DNA of 25,106 bases from a bacterium (GTDB lineage: Bacteria > Auribacterota > UBA3054 > B51-G9): assembly GCA_029939815.1 (NCBI GenBank), contig JAOZSF010000002.1, positions 1 through 25,106 on the forward strand. Reading direction: 5' to 3'. The notes under the pieces were generated by a model, which was not told the DNA's origin, did not search any database, and saw only the letters and a program-made list of their open reading frames with translations. A program made the position numbers and the translations under genes. This document shows, in pieces, positions 16,572-23,715 of the stretch (its first letter is position 1; every line of letters starts with the position of its first letter).

Positions 16572-18143
16572 ATGAAACAAACTATAAATAAGCTGATTAG
16601 CAGACTAATTCTATTTTTGTGTATGCTGCTATTGATAAGTGGATGCATGACAGCTCAATCTATAATTCAAGATTTAAAGGAAAAAAAACCTACCAAACGA
16701 AAATCTCTGATTTATGCCGGAACTAAAGCAAATTATCACGAAATTTCTCTCTATAAGTCGCGGGCCAGAATGTGTTGGGCATCACAAATCGGGTATTCGT
16801 TCAGATGGATAACCTATGTTGACCTCTATTTCTGTATGGCGGCTGATACAATAGTGCTACCTTATACAATTCCTCGCACATACTATTCGCAATGGAAAAG
16901 TTTGCAATGGAAAGAAAAAGAAAAGAAAAAAGATCGTGATTTTTGTCCATTAAGAGAGGCAATCGGGCCCCTAAGAGATGAGTACCAACGTTGTGCAGAA
17001 AACATGCGCTTTCTTGAGGTGGAAAAGAATATATTTGCGCATGCTCTTGGTTTGAAACCATCTGATGAATTGCCAACGGATTTGGATGTTTACAGAAGAT
17101 CAATAGATGTTCCGGTCAATCGAAAAAAGGCACCTTTCTATATATGCCCTACCGGCGGCAAATATACAGTTGGCGGACAAAATGAAAACCCGGTATGCTC
17201 GGTTCACGGTTCACTTTCTAATGCCTTCAAAATATGGGTGATTTATTCTGATATCTACCGCCGTCCAACGTCAATGTCATCTTATTATGATTCCATTAAG
17301 AAACTAAACGGGAAACTTCCACCAATATACAAAAATAAAAAAGGGGATGAATCAACCGGTCGTTGGCAAAACACTTCGGCGGTAAGTTCAAATCAAAGTC
17401 AACTTGAGCTTAGATACTCGTTTGATGAAACGGGAAAAACGATATGCGACCGAGCAGGACATAGAAACGAAGCGACAACATATCGTGCTTTACCCTATTC
17501 TAACGGAAAATATAAAGGAGCATATGAATTTAATGGTAGTAACGCTTACATTCAGACTGCTCGTGATATTAATCTTTCACAGCCATACAGCGTGACTGCT
17601 TGGGTGTATTTGAAAACACTACTTGAAGATTCCGCCGATTTTGCCAATTATCGCGGACGAACAATTCTCGCACGTGGGGATTTGAAGTGGTCGGGTACAT
17701 GGGATTATATTTTCAATGTTAATGCTTACGGCAAGTTAGGGTTCGTAACACATTCGGCTTTTTCGCAAACAGATGTATTACAAAATCCGGATGTCTTTCC
17801 TCTTAATCAATGGGTTTTTGTTGCAATCACACATGAAGGAGATATCGGACGGCTTTATCAGGATAGTCGTCTCGTGCAAAAATGTGAGCACATGAGAGCC
17901 GGCGATAAGCATTGCACCAAGGGCACCTTTATCGGCAAAATCTTCAATTCGCACCTTGCATCGCACGGCGAACATTTTTGGGATGGAATGATCGATGAAT
18001 TTCGTATATACAATACTGCTCTCTCGCAACAGGAGTTAACTGCACTACAGGCGGAGTCATCAAAAATTGATAGTTATGATTCCGCTGAATCATGTCTTCC
18101 TAACGGCAAAAATATATTAACAAATTCAACCAATTTCAGATAA
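16572..18143 (+). CDS. Lipoprotein: YceK-like domain, CPxGG cysteine motif, LamG domain
   Basis: A lipoprotein of 523 residues. The signal peptide ends in a good lipobox, LISGC (Cys25). Residues about 40-110 resemble the YceK/YidQ (DUF1375) lipoproteins: SLIYAGTKANYHEI, then VDLYFCMAADTIVLPYTI, matching that family's Y.GT and D..F...DT..LP signatures. Around 190-212 there is ICPTGGKYTV...NPVCS (Cys192, Cys209), a paired-cysteine motif also seen at the C-terminus of some pseudopilins of PVC bacteria. The C-terminal part (about 278-500) is a concanavalin A-like LamG-type domain: LRYSFDETG, YEFNGSNAYIQT, PYSVTAWVYL, NQWVFVAITHEG, WDGMIDEFRIYNTALSQQEL. A TTG at 16554 is in frame but has no support; ATG 16572 gives a natural signal peptide. 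It is probably surface or periplasmic. The function is unknown; sugar or protein binding is plausible. Confidence 0.82.
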   Translation: MKQTINKLISRLILFLCMLLLISGCMTAQSIIQDLKEKKPTKRKSLIYAGTKANYHEISLYKSRARMCWASQIGYSFRWITYVDLYFCMAADTIVLPYTIPRTYYSQWKSLQWKEKEKKKDRDFCPLREAIGPLRDEYQRCAENMRFLEVEKNIFAHALGLKPSDELPTDLDVYRRSIDVPVNRKKAPFYICPTGGKYTVGGQNENPVCSVHGSLSNAFKIWVIYSDIYRRPTSMSSYYDSIKKLNGKLPPIYKNKKGDESTGRWQNTSAVSSNQSQLELRYSFDETGKTICDRAGHRNEATTYRALPYSNGKYKGAYEFNGSNAYIQTARDINLSQPYSVTAWVYLKTLLEDSADFANYRGRTILARGDLKWSGTWDYIFNVNAYGKLGFVTHSAFSQTDVLQNPDVFPLNQWVFVAITHEGDIGRLYQDSRLVQKCEHMRAGDKHCTKGTFIGKIFNSHLASHGEHFWDGMIDEFRIYNTALSQQELTALQAESSKIDSYDSAESCLPNGKNILTNSTNFR

Positions 18144-18178
18144 CTATCCACAAAACGTAGCATTAATTATAAATAAAA

Positions 18179-19336
18179 ATGAAGAAAAAAACTCAAATTA
18201 TAATTTCAATATTTTTACTCTTTTTGACTTGTTCAAAAACGTTCGCCGGTATATATTATGTTTCAAAAACAGGTTCACATTCTTCACCGTTTACTTCGTG
18301 GGCAACTGCGGCGACTAATATTCAAACGGCGGTTAATTCATCTTCCGATGGTGATACTGTTCTTGTTAATGATGGAACTTATTATCCAAGCAGCGAAATT
18401 TTTGTGGCAAAAAATATTATTGTCAAAAGCGTTAACGGAGCTGAAAACACTATTGTTGACGGGAACAATATAAACAGATGTTTTTATTTGTTTAGTGCGA
18501 ATCCAACAATTGACGGATTTACTATTACAAACGGATATACTTCGGAGTGGCATGGCGGAGGAGGGGTGTATTGTTATGATAGTGGCACAATTCAAAATAG
18601 CACGATTAGTGGGAATTCGACAAGGTTTAATGGTGGTGGAGTGCTTTGCAATCGTGGTGGCACAATTCAAAATAGCACTATTAGCGGGAATTCGGCAAAA
18701 TTTAATGGTGGCGGGGTGCGTTACAATCATGGCGGCACAATTCAAAATAGCACTATTAGTCAAAATTCGGCAGACTGGGGCGGAGGTATATTTGGCGGCA
18801 CTATCAGCAATTGTATAATCAGTAGAAATTGTGGTGGCGGAATATGCAACAGCATCATCAACAATTGCACTATTACTATGAATTCCGCAGGGTTGGGCGC
18901 CGGAGCGTTCTACGGTACCGTCAACAACTGTATTATTACTAAAAATTCCGCAGATACAAGAGGTGGTGGAACATGTTACGCCATCGTTAACAATTGTACT
19001 ATTATTGGAAATACTGCGTGGAATGGTAGTGCTACAGCACACTCTACTGTCAACAATTGCATTGTTTGGAACAACATTGCTTATAATTATGGCAATAATT
19101 TTTGTGATAGCAAAATTAAATATAGCTGTTCAGCCGCTTTATCTGGCGAAGGGAATATTTCAAATAATCCGGAATTTGTAGATATAAAATCCGGCAATTA
19201 TCATTTGAAAGTAAATTCATCTTGCATCAATGCCGGAACTAATGCTTTCGCACCAATGCCTTATGACCTCGATGGGAATTCTCGTGTTTTTGACAACATA
19301 GTTGATATGGGGGCTTATGAATATCCTGTTCGCTAA
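18179..19336 (+). CDS. Secreted right-handed parallel beta-helix protein (choice-of-anchor Q type)
   Basis: A 385-residue exported protein. The signal peptide (about 1-22) is followed by YYVSKTGSHSSPFTSWATAATNIQTAV, the start typical of pectate-lyase-like/DUF1565 and 'choice-of-anchor Q' proteins. Repeated beta-helix rungs span about 90-330: TIQNSTISGNSA with GGGV turns, then NNCTIT.NSA and NNCIIT.NSA rungs. Three rungs at about 136-210 repeat exactly every 25 residues (75 nt). The end, INAGTNAF...YDLDGNSRVFDNIVDMGAYEY, is the characteristic DLDGN/D.GAYE terminus. Such proteins are abundant in Kiritimatiellota/Lentisphaerota and are thought to bind or process surface polysaccharides. No catalytic residues can be assigned. 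No Shine-Dalgarno is evident before ATG 18179. Confidence 0.85.
   Translation: MKKKTQIIISIFLLFLTCSKTFAGIYYVSKTGSHSSPFTSWATAATNIQTAVNSSSDGDTVLVNDGTYYPSSEIFVAKNIIVKSVNGAENTIVDGNNINRCFYLFSANPTIDGFTITNGYTSEWHGGGGVYCYDSGTIQNSTISGNSTRFNGGGVLCNRGGTIQNSTISGNSAKFNGGGVRYNHGGTIQNSTISQNSADWGGGIFGGTISNCIISRNCGGGICNSIINNCTITMNSAGLGAGAFYGTVNNCIITKNSADTRGGGTCYAIVNNCTIIGNTAWNGSATAHSTVNNCIVWNNIAYNYGNNFCDSKIKYSCSAALSGEGNISNNPEFVDIKSGNYHLKVNSSCINAGTNAFAPMPYDLDGNSRVFDNIVDMGAYEYPVR
18584..18758 (+). repeat. In-frame 75-nt tandem repeat in the beta-helix gene
   Basis: The sequence GGCACAATTCAAAATAGCAC starts at 18584, 18659 and 18734, exactly 75 nt apart, and the intervening bases are also highly similar (GGGAATTCG.CAA..TTTAATGGTGG). 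Each unit encodes one 25-residue beta-helix rung. The DNA-level identity suggests recent duplication or gene conversion. Confidence 0.9.
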
Positions 19337-19387
19337 AATTTCCATTAGATTAGGATGATTGGTGAATAATTGCCCGAACCGGAAATC

Positions 19388-20236
19388 TTACCATTTAATT
19401 TCAATATTATCAATTAATCGCGCTTTGTTGAAGAAAACGGCAATCGCGATTAATAATTTATCCCCTTTGTTGGGACGCGAAACTTCTGATAGAGTATTAA
19501 TATCAACAATAGATATATAATCGATTCTTATATCTTTTTCCTTTTGTATAAACCGTATGAGTTTTCGGCGGATTTGTGCTACCGATAAATTATTTTTCTT
19601 CCAGTTCTTTATTTCCTGTAATCCTTTGTAAATTACAGCCGCCTGCTTCCGCTCTTCAGGTAAAAGATATTTATTTCGTGAGCTGATAGCTAAGCCGTCT
19701 TTTTCTCTTTTAATCGGTGCGATGATTATTTTAACGGGGATGTTCAAGTCGCGGACCATTCTTTTAATAATTATTGATTGCTGCGCGTCTTTTTGGCCGA
19801 AAATTGCGATGTCAGGACTACAAATCATAAATAATTTAAGAACAACGGTGCAAACACCTCGAAAATGCCCTTTACGCCGTGCACCGCAAAGATATTGTGA
19901 TAATACTTCTTCGTTTACCCAGGTTGATGCATTATCAGGATACATTCCCGCTACCGAAGGAGAAAATACGACATCCACACCGGCTTTGCGGCACTTCTTA
20001 ATATCTTCTGATAAAGTGCGGGGATAATTGTCATAATCTTCGTTAGGACCGAACTGCATCGGATTCACAAATATTGAAACTATAACCTTATCAGCCTTAT
20101 TCTTTGCCGAGCGAATAAGAGATAGATGACCTTCATGCAAAGCGCCCATTGTTGGCACAAGAGCAATGGTTTTCTTTTCAGCATGCCAGTTTTGGCTTTG
20201 CGTGAACATAGATTTTAATGAATTAATTTTCTTCAT
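19388..20236 (-). CDS. panC: Pantothenate synthetase
   Basis: PanC condenses pantoate and beta-alanine with ATP via a pantoyl-adenylate, the last step of pantothenate (vitamin B5, coenzyme A precursor) synthesis, in the cytoplasm. All family motifs are present: PTMGALHEGH (28-37, the HxGH nucleotidyl-transferase site), SIFVNPMQFGPNEDYDNYPR (54-73, pantoate site), FGQKDAQQ (146-153) and the KMSKS-like loop ISSRNKYL (184-191). At 282 residues it is full length. It is the last gene of the minus-strand operon, 17 nt after the DUF1844 stop, and is convergent with the beta-helix gene. No panB or panD is nearby. No clear Shine-Dalgarno precedes ATG 20236. Confidence 0.97.
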   Translation of the reverse strand: MKKINSLKSMFTQSQNWHAEKKTIALVPTMGALHEGHLSLIRSAKNKADKVIVSIFVNPMQFGPNEDYDNYPRTLSEDIKKCRKAGVDVVFSPSVAGMYPDNASTWVNEEVLSQYLCGARRKGHFRGVCTVVLKLFMICSPDIAIFGQKDAQQSIIIKRMVRDLNIPVKIIIAPIKREKDGLAISSRNKYLLPEERKQAAVIYKGLQEIKNWKKNNLSVAQIRRKLIRFIQKEKDIRIDYISIVDINTLSEVSRPNKGDKLLIAIAVFFNKARLIDNIEIKW

Positions 20237-20247
20237 AAAAATAATTA

Positions 20248-20262
20248 AAGGAATTATTCCTT
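20248..20262. repeat. 15-bp perfect palindrome at the DUF1844/panC junction
   Basis: AAGGAATTATTCCTT is a perfect inverted repeat (7-bp arms, 1-nt centre) covering the DUF1844 stop codon, 12 nt before the panC start. It is too short for a confident terminator or operator; it could influence panC translation or be chance. Confidence 0.4.
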
Positions 20263-20598
20263 GCTTTCCTCTTCCTTGGATTCTTCACTTTTTTCTTCAA
20301 TCTTCTCTTCAGCCTGCTCTTCTTTCTTATCTTCGAGTTCATCAACATAATTAAGTTGAAGAGTTGAGATGCTGTTAGTTAATAAATCTTCTTCGACTTT
20401 GCTTAAATTTCCTTTTGTCTTTTCTTTTAAGGCGGAAAGAAGATCAATAGTAGCCTGAGCTCCATTCAGGTCTTTTTCAATTTTCTGAGTCATTGGGTTC
20501 ATTACTTTCCCGAGCTGCATCATTCCTGAATGAGACAGTCCCATAACGAACTGCATAAAAAGTATTTCGTTTTTTTGTTTTTCAGACATAGCATCCAT
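20254..20598 (-). CDS. DUF1844 domain protein with acidic tail
   Basis: A small protein of 114 residues. The N-terminal part (KNEILFMQFVMGLSHSGMMQLGKV, then a helical core ending near LQLNYVDEL) matches DUF1844, an uncharacterised all-helical family found beside housekeeping genes in many deep-branching bacteria. The last 30 or so residues are almost all Glu, Lys, Asp and Ser, a charged disordered tail. An ATG at 20610 is in frame, but GGAG at 20605-20608 lies within its second codon and is ideally spaced (6 nt) for ATG 20598, which I chose. It lies between the TraB/GumN gene and panC, so it is co-transcribed. No function is known; it is probably cytoplasmic. Confidence 0.85.
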   Translation of the reverse strand: MDAMSEKQKNEILFMQFVMGLSHSGMMQLGKVMNPMTQKIEKDLNGAQATIDLLSALKEKTKGNLSKVEEDLLTNSISTLQLNYVDELEDKKEEQAEEKIEEKSEESKEEESKE

Positions 20599-20616
20599 TT
20601 TTTTCTCCATTGTTAA

Positions 20617-21537
20617 TTATTTTAAAAAATCAGACATTTGCACTACCTGATATTTTTTTGTATTTTTAATCAGACTTATTATACCATTTTTCCCAACTAA
20701 ATGCGCAGCGCCTACAACCACAAAATACCTTCCTTCACTTTTGAGATATTTCTCAATCTGTTTAGCCATTATTTTGTTGCGCTGATAGATAAATGTGTCA
20801 AGAAATTTTTGCCCTCCCGGATAATTCGCGCATCGCTCAAAAAAGTTTTCCACAATTTTTGTATTGCCGGTTTTCCACGCGTTAATTAATATTTTTATTT
20901 CTTTATCCCAGCGGCTTATATCCTGAAGTGAATATTCAATGTATGGCTCACCGAGACTATCCATCAATTTTAATTGTTGCTCAGGGGTTTCAAGTTGCAG
21001 AATGTTTTTCTTTTTCCTGGCATCATCGAGGTAATACTTGTCGATGCCGAATTCAGGGTCATAGCCCAACGAGGCAAGCTTAAGCATTACAAGTGAAGTA
21101 ACTACCGCGGCCGGTTTCATTTTCGAGATTTTATTCTGTGAAACGCCAAGTTGAGCAAATGTGTTTAAAAGCTGAATATATGTGTTTCGGGAAATGTTGT
21201 TTTGTAGTGATTCGCCTTCAGGATACTCCAAATATCCCTTAATCTTTTCCTTGTCAATCTCTTCGGGGTCAAGCTCAACTACCAATGTGTCGGAAGCGTC
21301 ATACGCCATCTCAATCATTTCGTTCAGCGGGAACATATCTTCGGTCCCGACGTGAATTGAGCCAAGAATATAAACGGTGCTGACTTTTGACTTTACCCGC
21401 CAGAAGAACAATTTTTGCAGTTTGGGTTGTGAACCGTCAAATGAATTTGTTAAAATAACTTCTTTATTTCGTGCACAGGAATTACCGGACATAATAATTA
21501 TTAAAATTAAAATTGAGAATATAATTTTTTTACACAT
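20617..21537 (-). CDS. TraB/GumN (PrgY) family exported protein
   Basis: A 306-residue protein with an N-terminal signal sequence (hydrophobic 5-16) and a cysteine at 21 in SGNSC; the lipobox is poor, so lipid attachment is uncertain. The family signatures are clear: GSIH near the start (59-62, the GxxH motif), TLVVELDPEE about 25 residues later, and GAAHLVG near the end (276-282), the second GxxH motif. Families of this type are related to EreA/TIKI metalloproteases and the GumN protein of xanthan loci; activity in bacteria is mostly unproven. A strong AAGGAG Shine-Dalgarno precedes ATG 21537. It is the first gene of the minus-strand operon, behind the promoter at 21577-21604. Confidence 0.93.
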   Translation of the reverse strand: MCKKIIFSILILIIIMSGNSCARNKEVILTNSFDGSQPKLQKLFFWRVKSKVSTVYILGSIHVGTEDMFPLNEMIEMAYDASDTLVVELDPEEIDKEKIKGYLEYPEGESLQNNISRNTYIQLLNTFAQLGVSQNKISKMKPAAVVTSLVMLKLASLGYDPEFGIDKYYLDDARKKKNILQLETPEQQLKLMDSLGEPYIEYSLQDISRWDKEIKILINAWKTGNTKIVENFFERCANYPGGQKFLDTFIYQRNKIMAKQIEKYLKSEGRYFVVVGAAHLVGKNGIISLIKNTKKYQVVQMSDFLK

Positions 21538-21576
21538 AATTTCTCCTTTTTTTCTGTTGAGCTGTAACGATACTAT

Positions 21577-21604
21577 ATTATATCAAAAACGGTTGCATTT
21601 TCAA
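21577..21604 (-). promoter_or_regulatory. Sigma70-type promoter with extended -10 for the TraB/GumN-DUF1844-panC operon
   Basis: On the minus strand TTGAAA (21604-21599) and TATAAT (21582-21577) are 16 nt apart, and TGA directly precedes the -10, giving the extended TGnTATAAT form. Transcription would start near 21570, leaving a leader of about 33 nt that contains the AAGGAG ribosome site. This is the best promoter match in the window. Confidence 0.7.
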
Positions 21605-21642
21605 TCTTTCTTTTTTTAAAACAAATTGATACAATATCTATA

Positions 21643-22194
21643 ATGGAACCGGAAAAAGAAAAATCTATTCTGAGAAAATGCCGCGCCGGAGAATATATTG
21701 CTTTTAATCATCTTGTTTCGCATTATAATAACCGCGCATATTATTACGCATTAAGTATTGTGCATAATCATCACGACGCGCTTGATTTTGCGCAGGAATC
21801 TTTTGTGAAGGCGTTTCGCGCCATAAACACATTTGACATCTCAAAACCTTTTCTGCCGTGGCTTCTAAGAATTGTTCGTAATACTTGTTTTAATGAATTG
21901 AAAAAGAAAAAAAGACGCGCGGAATGTCCGGGAGCGGAAGACGATTATATAGTTTTAGAAAAAATTTCCTCTAATGCAAAACAACCATACGAAATTATTG
22001 AAGAAAATGAACTCGCGGCTTCAATAAAAACAGCTGTAAAAAAATTGCCCGAGGCACAGCGAGAAACAGTCTTCCTTTTTCATTTCGAAAATCTGTCATA
22101 CGGGGAAATAGCTGAAGTGACCGGTGTGCCCGTTGGAACAGTTATGTCGCGCCTTTTTAACGGCAGGAAGAAACTCGCGGAATTATTGAAATGA
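21643..22194 (+). CDS. ECF-type RNA polymerase sigma factor
   Basis: A 183-residue sigma70-family factor with regions 2 and 4 only. Region 2 includes the helix DALDFAQESFVKAF (45-58, core-binding and -10 recognition) and continues through FLPWLLRIVRNTCFNELKKKKRR. Region 4 (about 134-182) reads LPEAQRETVFLFHFENLSYGEIAEVTGVPVGTVMSRLFNGRKKL, a standard -35-binding helix-turn-helix. It directs RNA polymerase to a small set of promoters, usually in envelope or stress responses. The adjacent downstream gene looks like its anti-sigma factor. It is transcribed divergently from the TraB/GumN operon across a 105-nt gap. No clear Shine-Dalgarno is seen; TACAAT at 21630-21635 could yield a nearly leaderless transcript. 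Confidence 0.95.
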   Translation: MEPEKEKSILRKCRAGEYIAFNHLVSHYNNRAYYYALSIVHNHHDALDFAQESFVKAFRAINTFDISKPFLPWLLRIVRNTCFNELKKKKRRAECPGAEDDYIVLEKISSNAKQPYEIIEENELAASIKTAVKKLPEAQRETVFLFHFENLSYGEIAEVTGVPVGTVMSRLFNGRKKLAELLK

Positions 22195-22231
22195 ATAAAA
22201 ATAAAATATTGTTGTAATATAAGTGAAAGCT

Positions 22232-22663
22232 ATGGATGATAACACACAAAATCTTATTTGTAAAGTACTTGACGGAACCGCAACTTCCGAAGAGGAAAAA
22301 ATTATGAACGAACTCAAAGAAAAACATCCCGAGGTTCAGGCGGAACTTGACGCACAGAAAAATATCATCGATTCGTTTCGGTCGGTCGGTCTTCCCGAAC
22401 TGGATGATTCGCTGCAAAAGGAATTCTCTGCCGGCGTTTATAATAAATTTGAACGGGCAACGGGATGGATACTTTCATGTATCGGCATCGTGCTTGTTCT
22501 TGGTTACGGGATTTATGAATTAATTATGCATCCGGATATTAATGCCGTTTATAGAATCGGGATGGCTGCTTTAGTAATAGGGTTTGGACTTTTGTTCAGC
22601 AGTGTTCTTCGCGGTCGCTTAAAATTAAAAAAATACGATAAATATAAGGAGGTAATTCGATGA
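22232..22663 (+). CDS. Putative anti-sigma factor-like membrane protein
   Basis: A protein of 143 residues from ATG 22232 (a GTG at 22223 is also in frame). The N-terminal part, LICKVLDGTATSEEEKIMNELKEKHPEVQAEL, resembles the cytoplasmic head of ECF anti-sigma factors, but the zinc-binding HxxxCxxC motif is absent. Two hydrophobic helices follow (about 79-100 and 106-126), then a basic cytoplasmic tail. Position right after the ECF sigma gene and the overlapping stop/start with the next gene (ATGA) support a regulatory role. Sequence similarity is weak, so the anti-sigma call rests mainly on context. Confidence 0.65.
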   Translation: MDDNTQNLICKVLDGTATSEEEKIMNELKEKHPEVQAELDAQKNIIDSFRSVGLPELDDSLQKEFSAGVYNKFERATGWILSCIGIVLVLGYGIYELIMHPDINAVYRIGMAALVIGFGLLFSSVLRGRLKLKKYDKYKEVIR

Positions 22664-22980
22664 TAATTGTAACAACAGACTCAATTCCGGGATACGAAAT
22701 AACTGAAGTTATCGGACTTGTTAGAGGAAACACAATCCGCGCCCGCGCAATCGGGAAAGATATATTGGCGGGGTTTAAGAATATTATCGGCGGTGAAATT
22801 CACGAATATACAAAAATGATCGCTGAATCACGGGAACAATCTCTCGACAGAATGGTTGCAGAAGCTGAAGAAAAAAACGCGGATGCAATTGTTGGTGTTA
22901 GATTTACTACAAGCTCGGTTATGCAGGGAGCGGCGGAATTATTCGCTTACGGCACTGCAGTGAAAATCAGGAAAAACTGA
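22660..22980 (+). CDS. YbjQ/UPF0145 family protein
   Basis: A 106-residue member of the YbjQ (UPF0145, 'heavy-metal-binding') family. The hallmark pattern is complete: TTDSIPGYEITEVIGLVRGNTIRAR, then a central helix with EYTKMIAESREQSLDRMVAEAEEKNADAIVGVRF, and a final AELFAYGTAVKI. The family forms small, probably pentameric, cytoplasmic assemblies; metal binding is proposed, not established. GGAGG at 22647-22651 is a very strong ribosome site. The start overlaps the preceding stop (ATGA), tying it to the sigma/anti-sigma genes. Full length, no oddities. Confidence 0.93.
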   Translation: MIIVTTDSIPGYEITEVIGLVRGNTIRARAIGKDILAGFKNIIGGEIHEYTKMIAESREQSLDRMVAEAEEKNADAIVGVRFTTSSVMQGAAELFAYGTAVKIRKN

Positions 22981-23051
22981 AATAAGAAACGAATTTCACA
23001 AATTTAATTTTCTATTGTATCCATTAATATAAAATAAAACGGAGAGAAATC

Positions 23052-23684
23052 ATGACAACTTTTTTTGAAAGTTTAAACGGAATAGAAAAAATCTTTCTGA
23101 TATGTGCTGTTATCGGAAGTACTTTGTTTTTGATTAGAACACTTCTTTTCTTTGTCGGAGGTGATGCCGATTCGGATGTCGATGGCGATTTTGACGGTGA
23201 AGTTGACATTGACGGCGATGTAGATTTCGATGGCGACATTGACGCTTCGGATATGGGGCATATCGACAGTGCGGCAAGTTTTCATATTTTCTCTTTACAT
23301 GGAATAACCGGTTTCTTTATGATGTTCGGATTGGTTGGCCTTGCGATGTCTCGGCAGAGTAATTTAACTCCGGCAATTGCTGTTGGCGGTGGATTGGTTG
23401 CAGGTGTTTTTACGATGTGGCTTGTGGCGAAAATTTTTATGGGAATGAAAAAACTTCAATCCGATGGAACTTTAAATATTAAAAACGCAATCGGTGCAGA
23501 TGGAACAGTTTATCTTAATATTCCGGGAGACGGGACGGGGAAAGTACAGGTTGTTGTCCAGGAAAGTTTAAAAATATTTAACGCGGTATCCGCAAATAAA
23601 GAAGAAATAAAAACCGGTGAGAATATTAAGGTTATAAATGTTATTAGTGGAAATATTTTAGTAGTTAGAAAAGTGTTGCAGTAA
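23052..23684 (+). CDS. NfeD-like membrane protein with Asp-rich loop
   Basis: A 210-residue protein with TM1 at about 13-35, an acidic loop (38-67), TM2 at about 81-101, TM3 at about 108-132, and a C-terminal OB-fold-like beta domain (about 140-210: AIGADGTVYLNIPGDGTGKVQV...KVINVISGNILVVRKV). This layout matches NfeD-type partners of flotillins, and a flotillin gene follows 31 nt later. The loop carries 14 Asp and one Glu in 30 residues with a D-[VFI]-D-G rhythm, suggesting divalent cation (Ca2+) binding outside the membrane. GGAGAG at 23041-23046 supports ATG 23052. It may scaffold flotillin oligomers; the exact function of NfeD proteins is poorly known. Confidence 0.85.
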   Translation: MTTFFESLNGIEKIFLICAVIGSTLFLIRTLLFFVGGDADSDVDGDFDGEVDIDGDVDFDGDIDASDMGHIDSAASFHIFSLHGITGFFMMFGLVGLAMSRQSNLTPAIAVGGGLVAGVFTMWLVAKIFMGMKKLQSDGTLNIKNAIGADGTVYLNIPGDGTGKVQVVVQESLKIFNAVSANKEEIKTGENIKVINVISGNILVVRKVLQ

Positions 23685-23715
23685 AAAATATTAACAATTA
23701 AAAAAGGAGAATATC

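Noticed and set aside
18584..18758. CRISPR-like direct repeats
   Set aside because: The repeats are 75 nt apart, in frame, without unique spacers, and encode beta-helix rungs.
18338..19042. A 234-codon open frame antisense to the beta-helix gene
   Set aside because: It arises from the repetitive composition of the sense gene; it has low-complexity Ser/Thr/Ile/Cys content, no ribosome site and no recognisable domain.
19337..19387. Expected bidirectional terminator between convergent genes
   Set aside because: No stem-loop with a T-run could be found by eye, so none is annotated.
22206..22220. ATATT-GTTGT-AATAT inverted repeat after the sigma gene
   Set aside because: A 5-bp all-AT stem is too weak for a terminator and common by chance in this AT-rich DNA.
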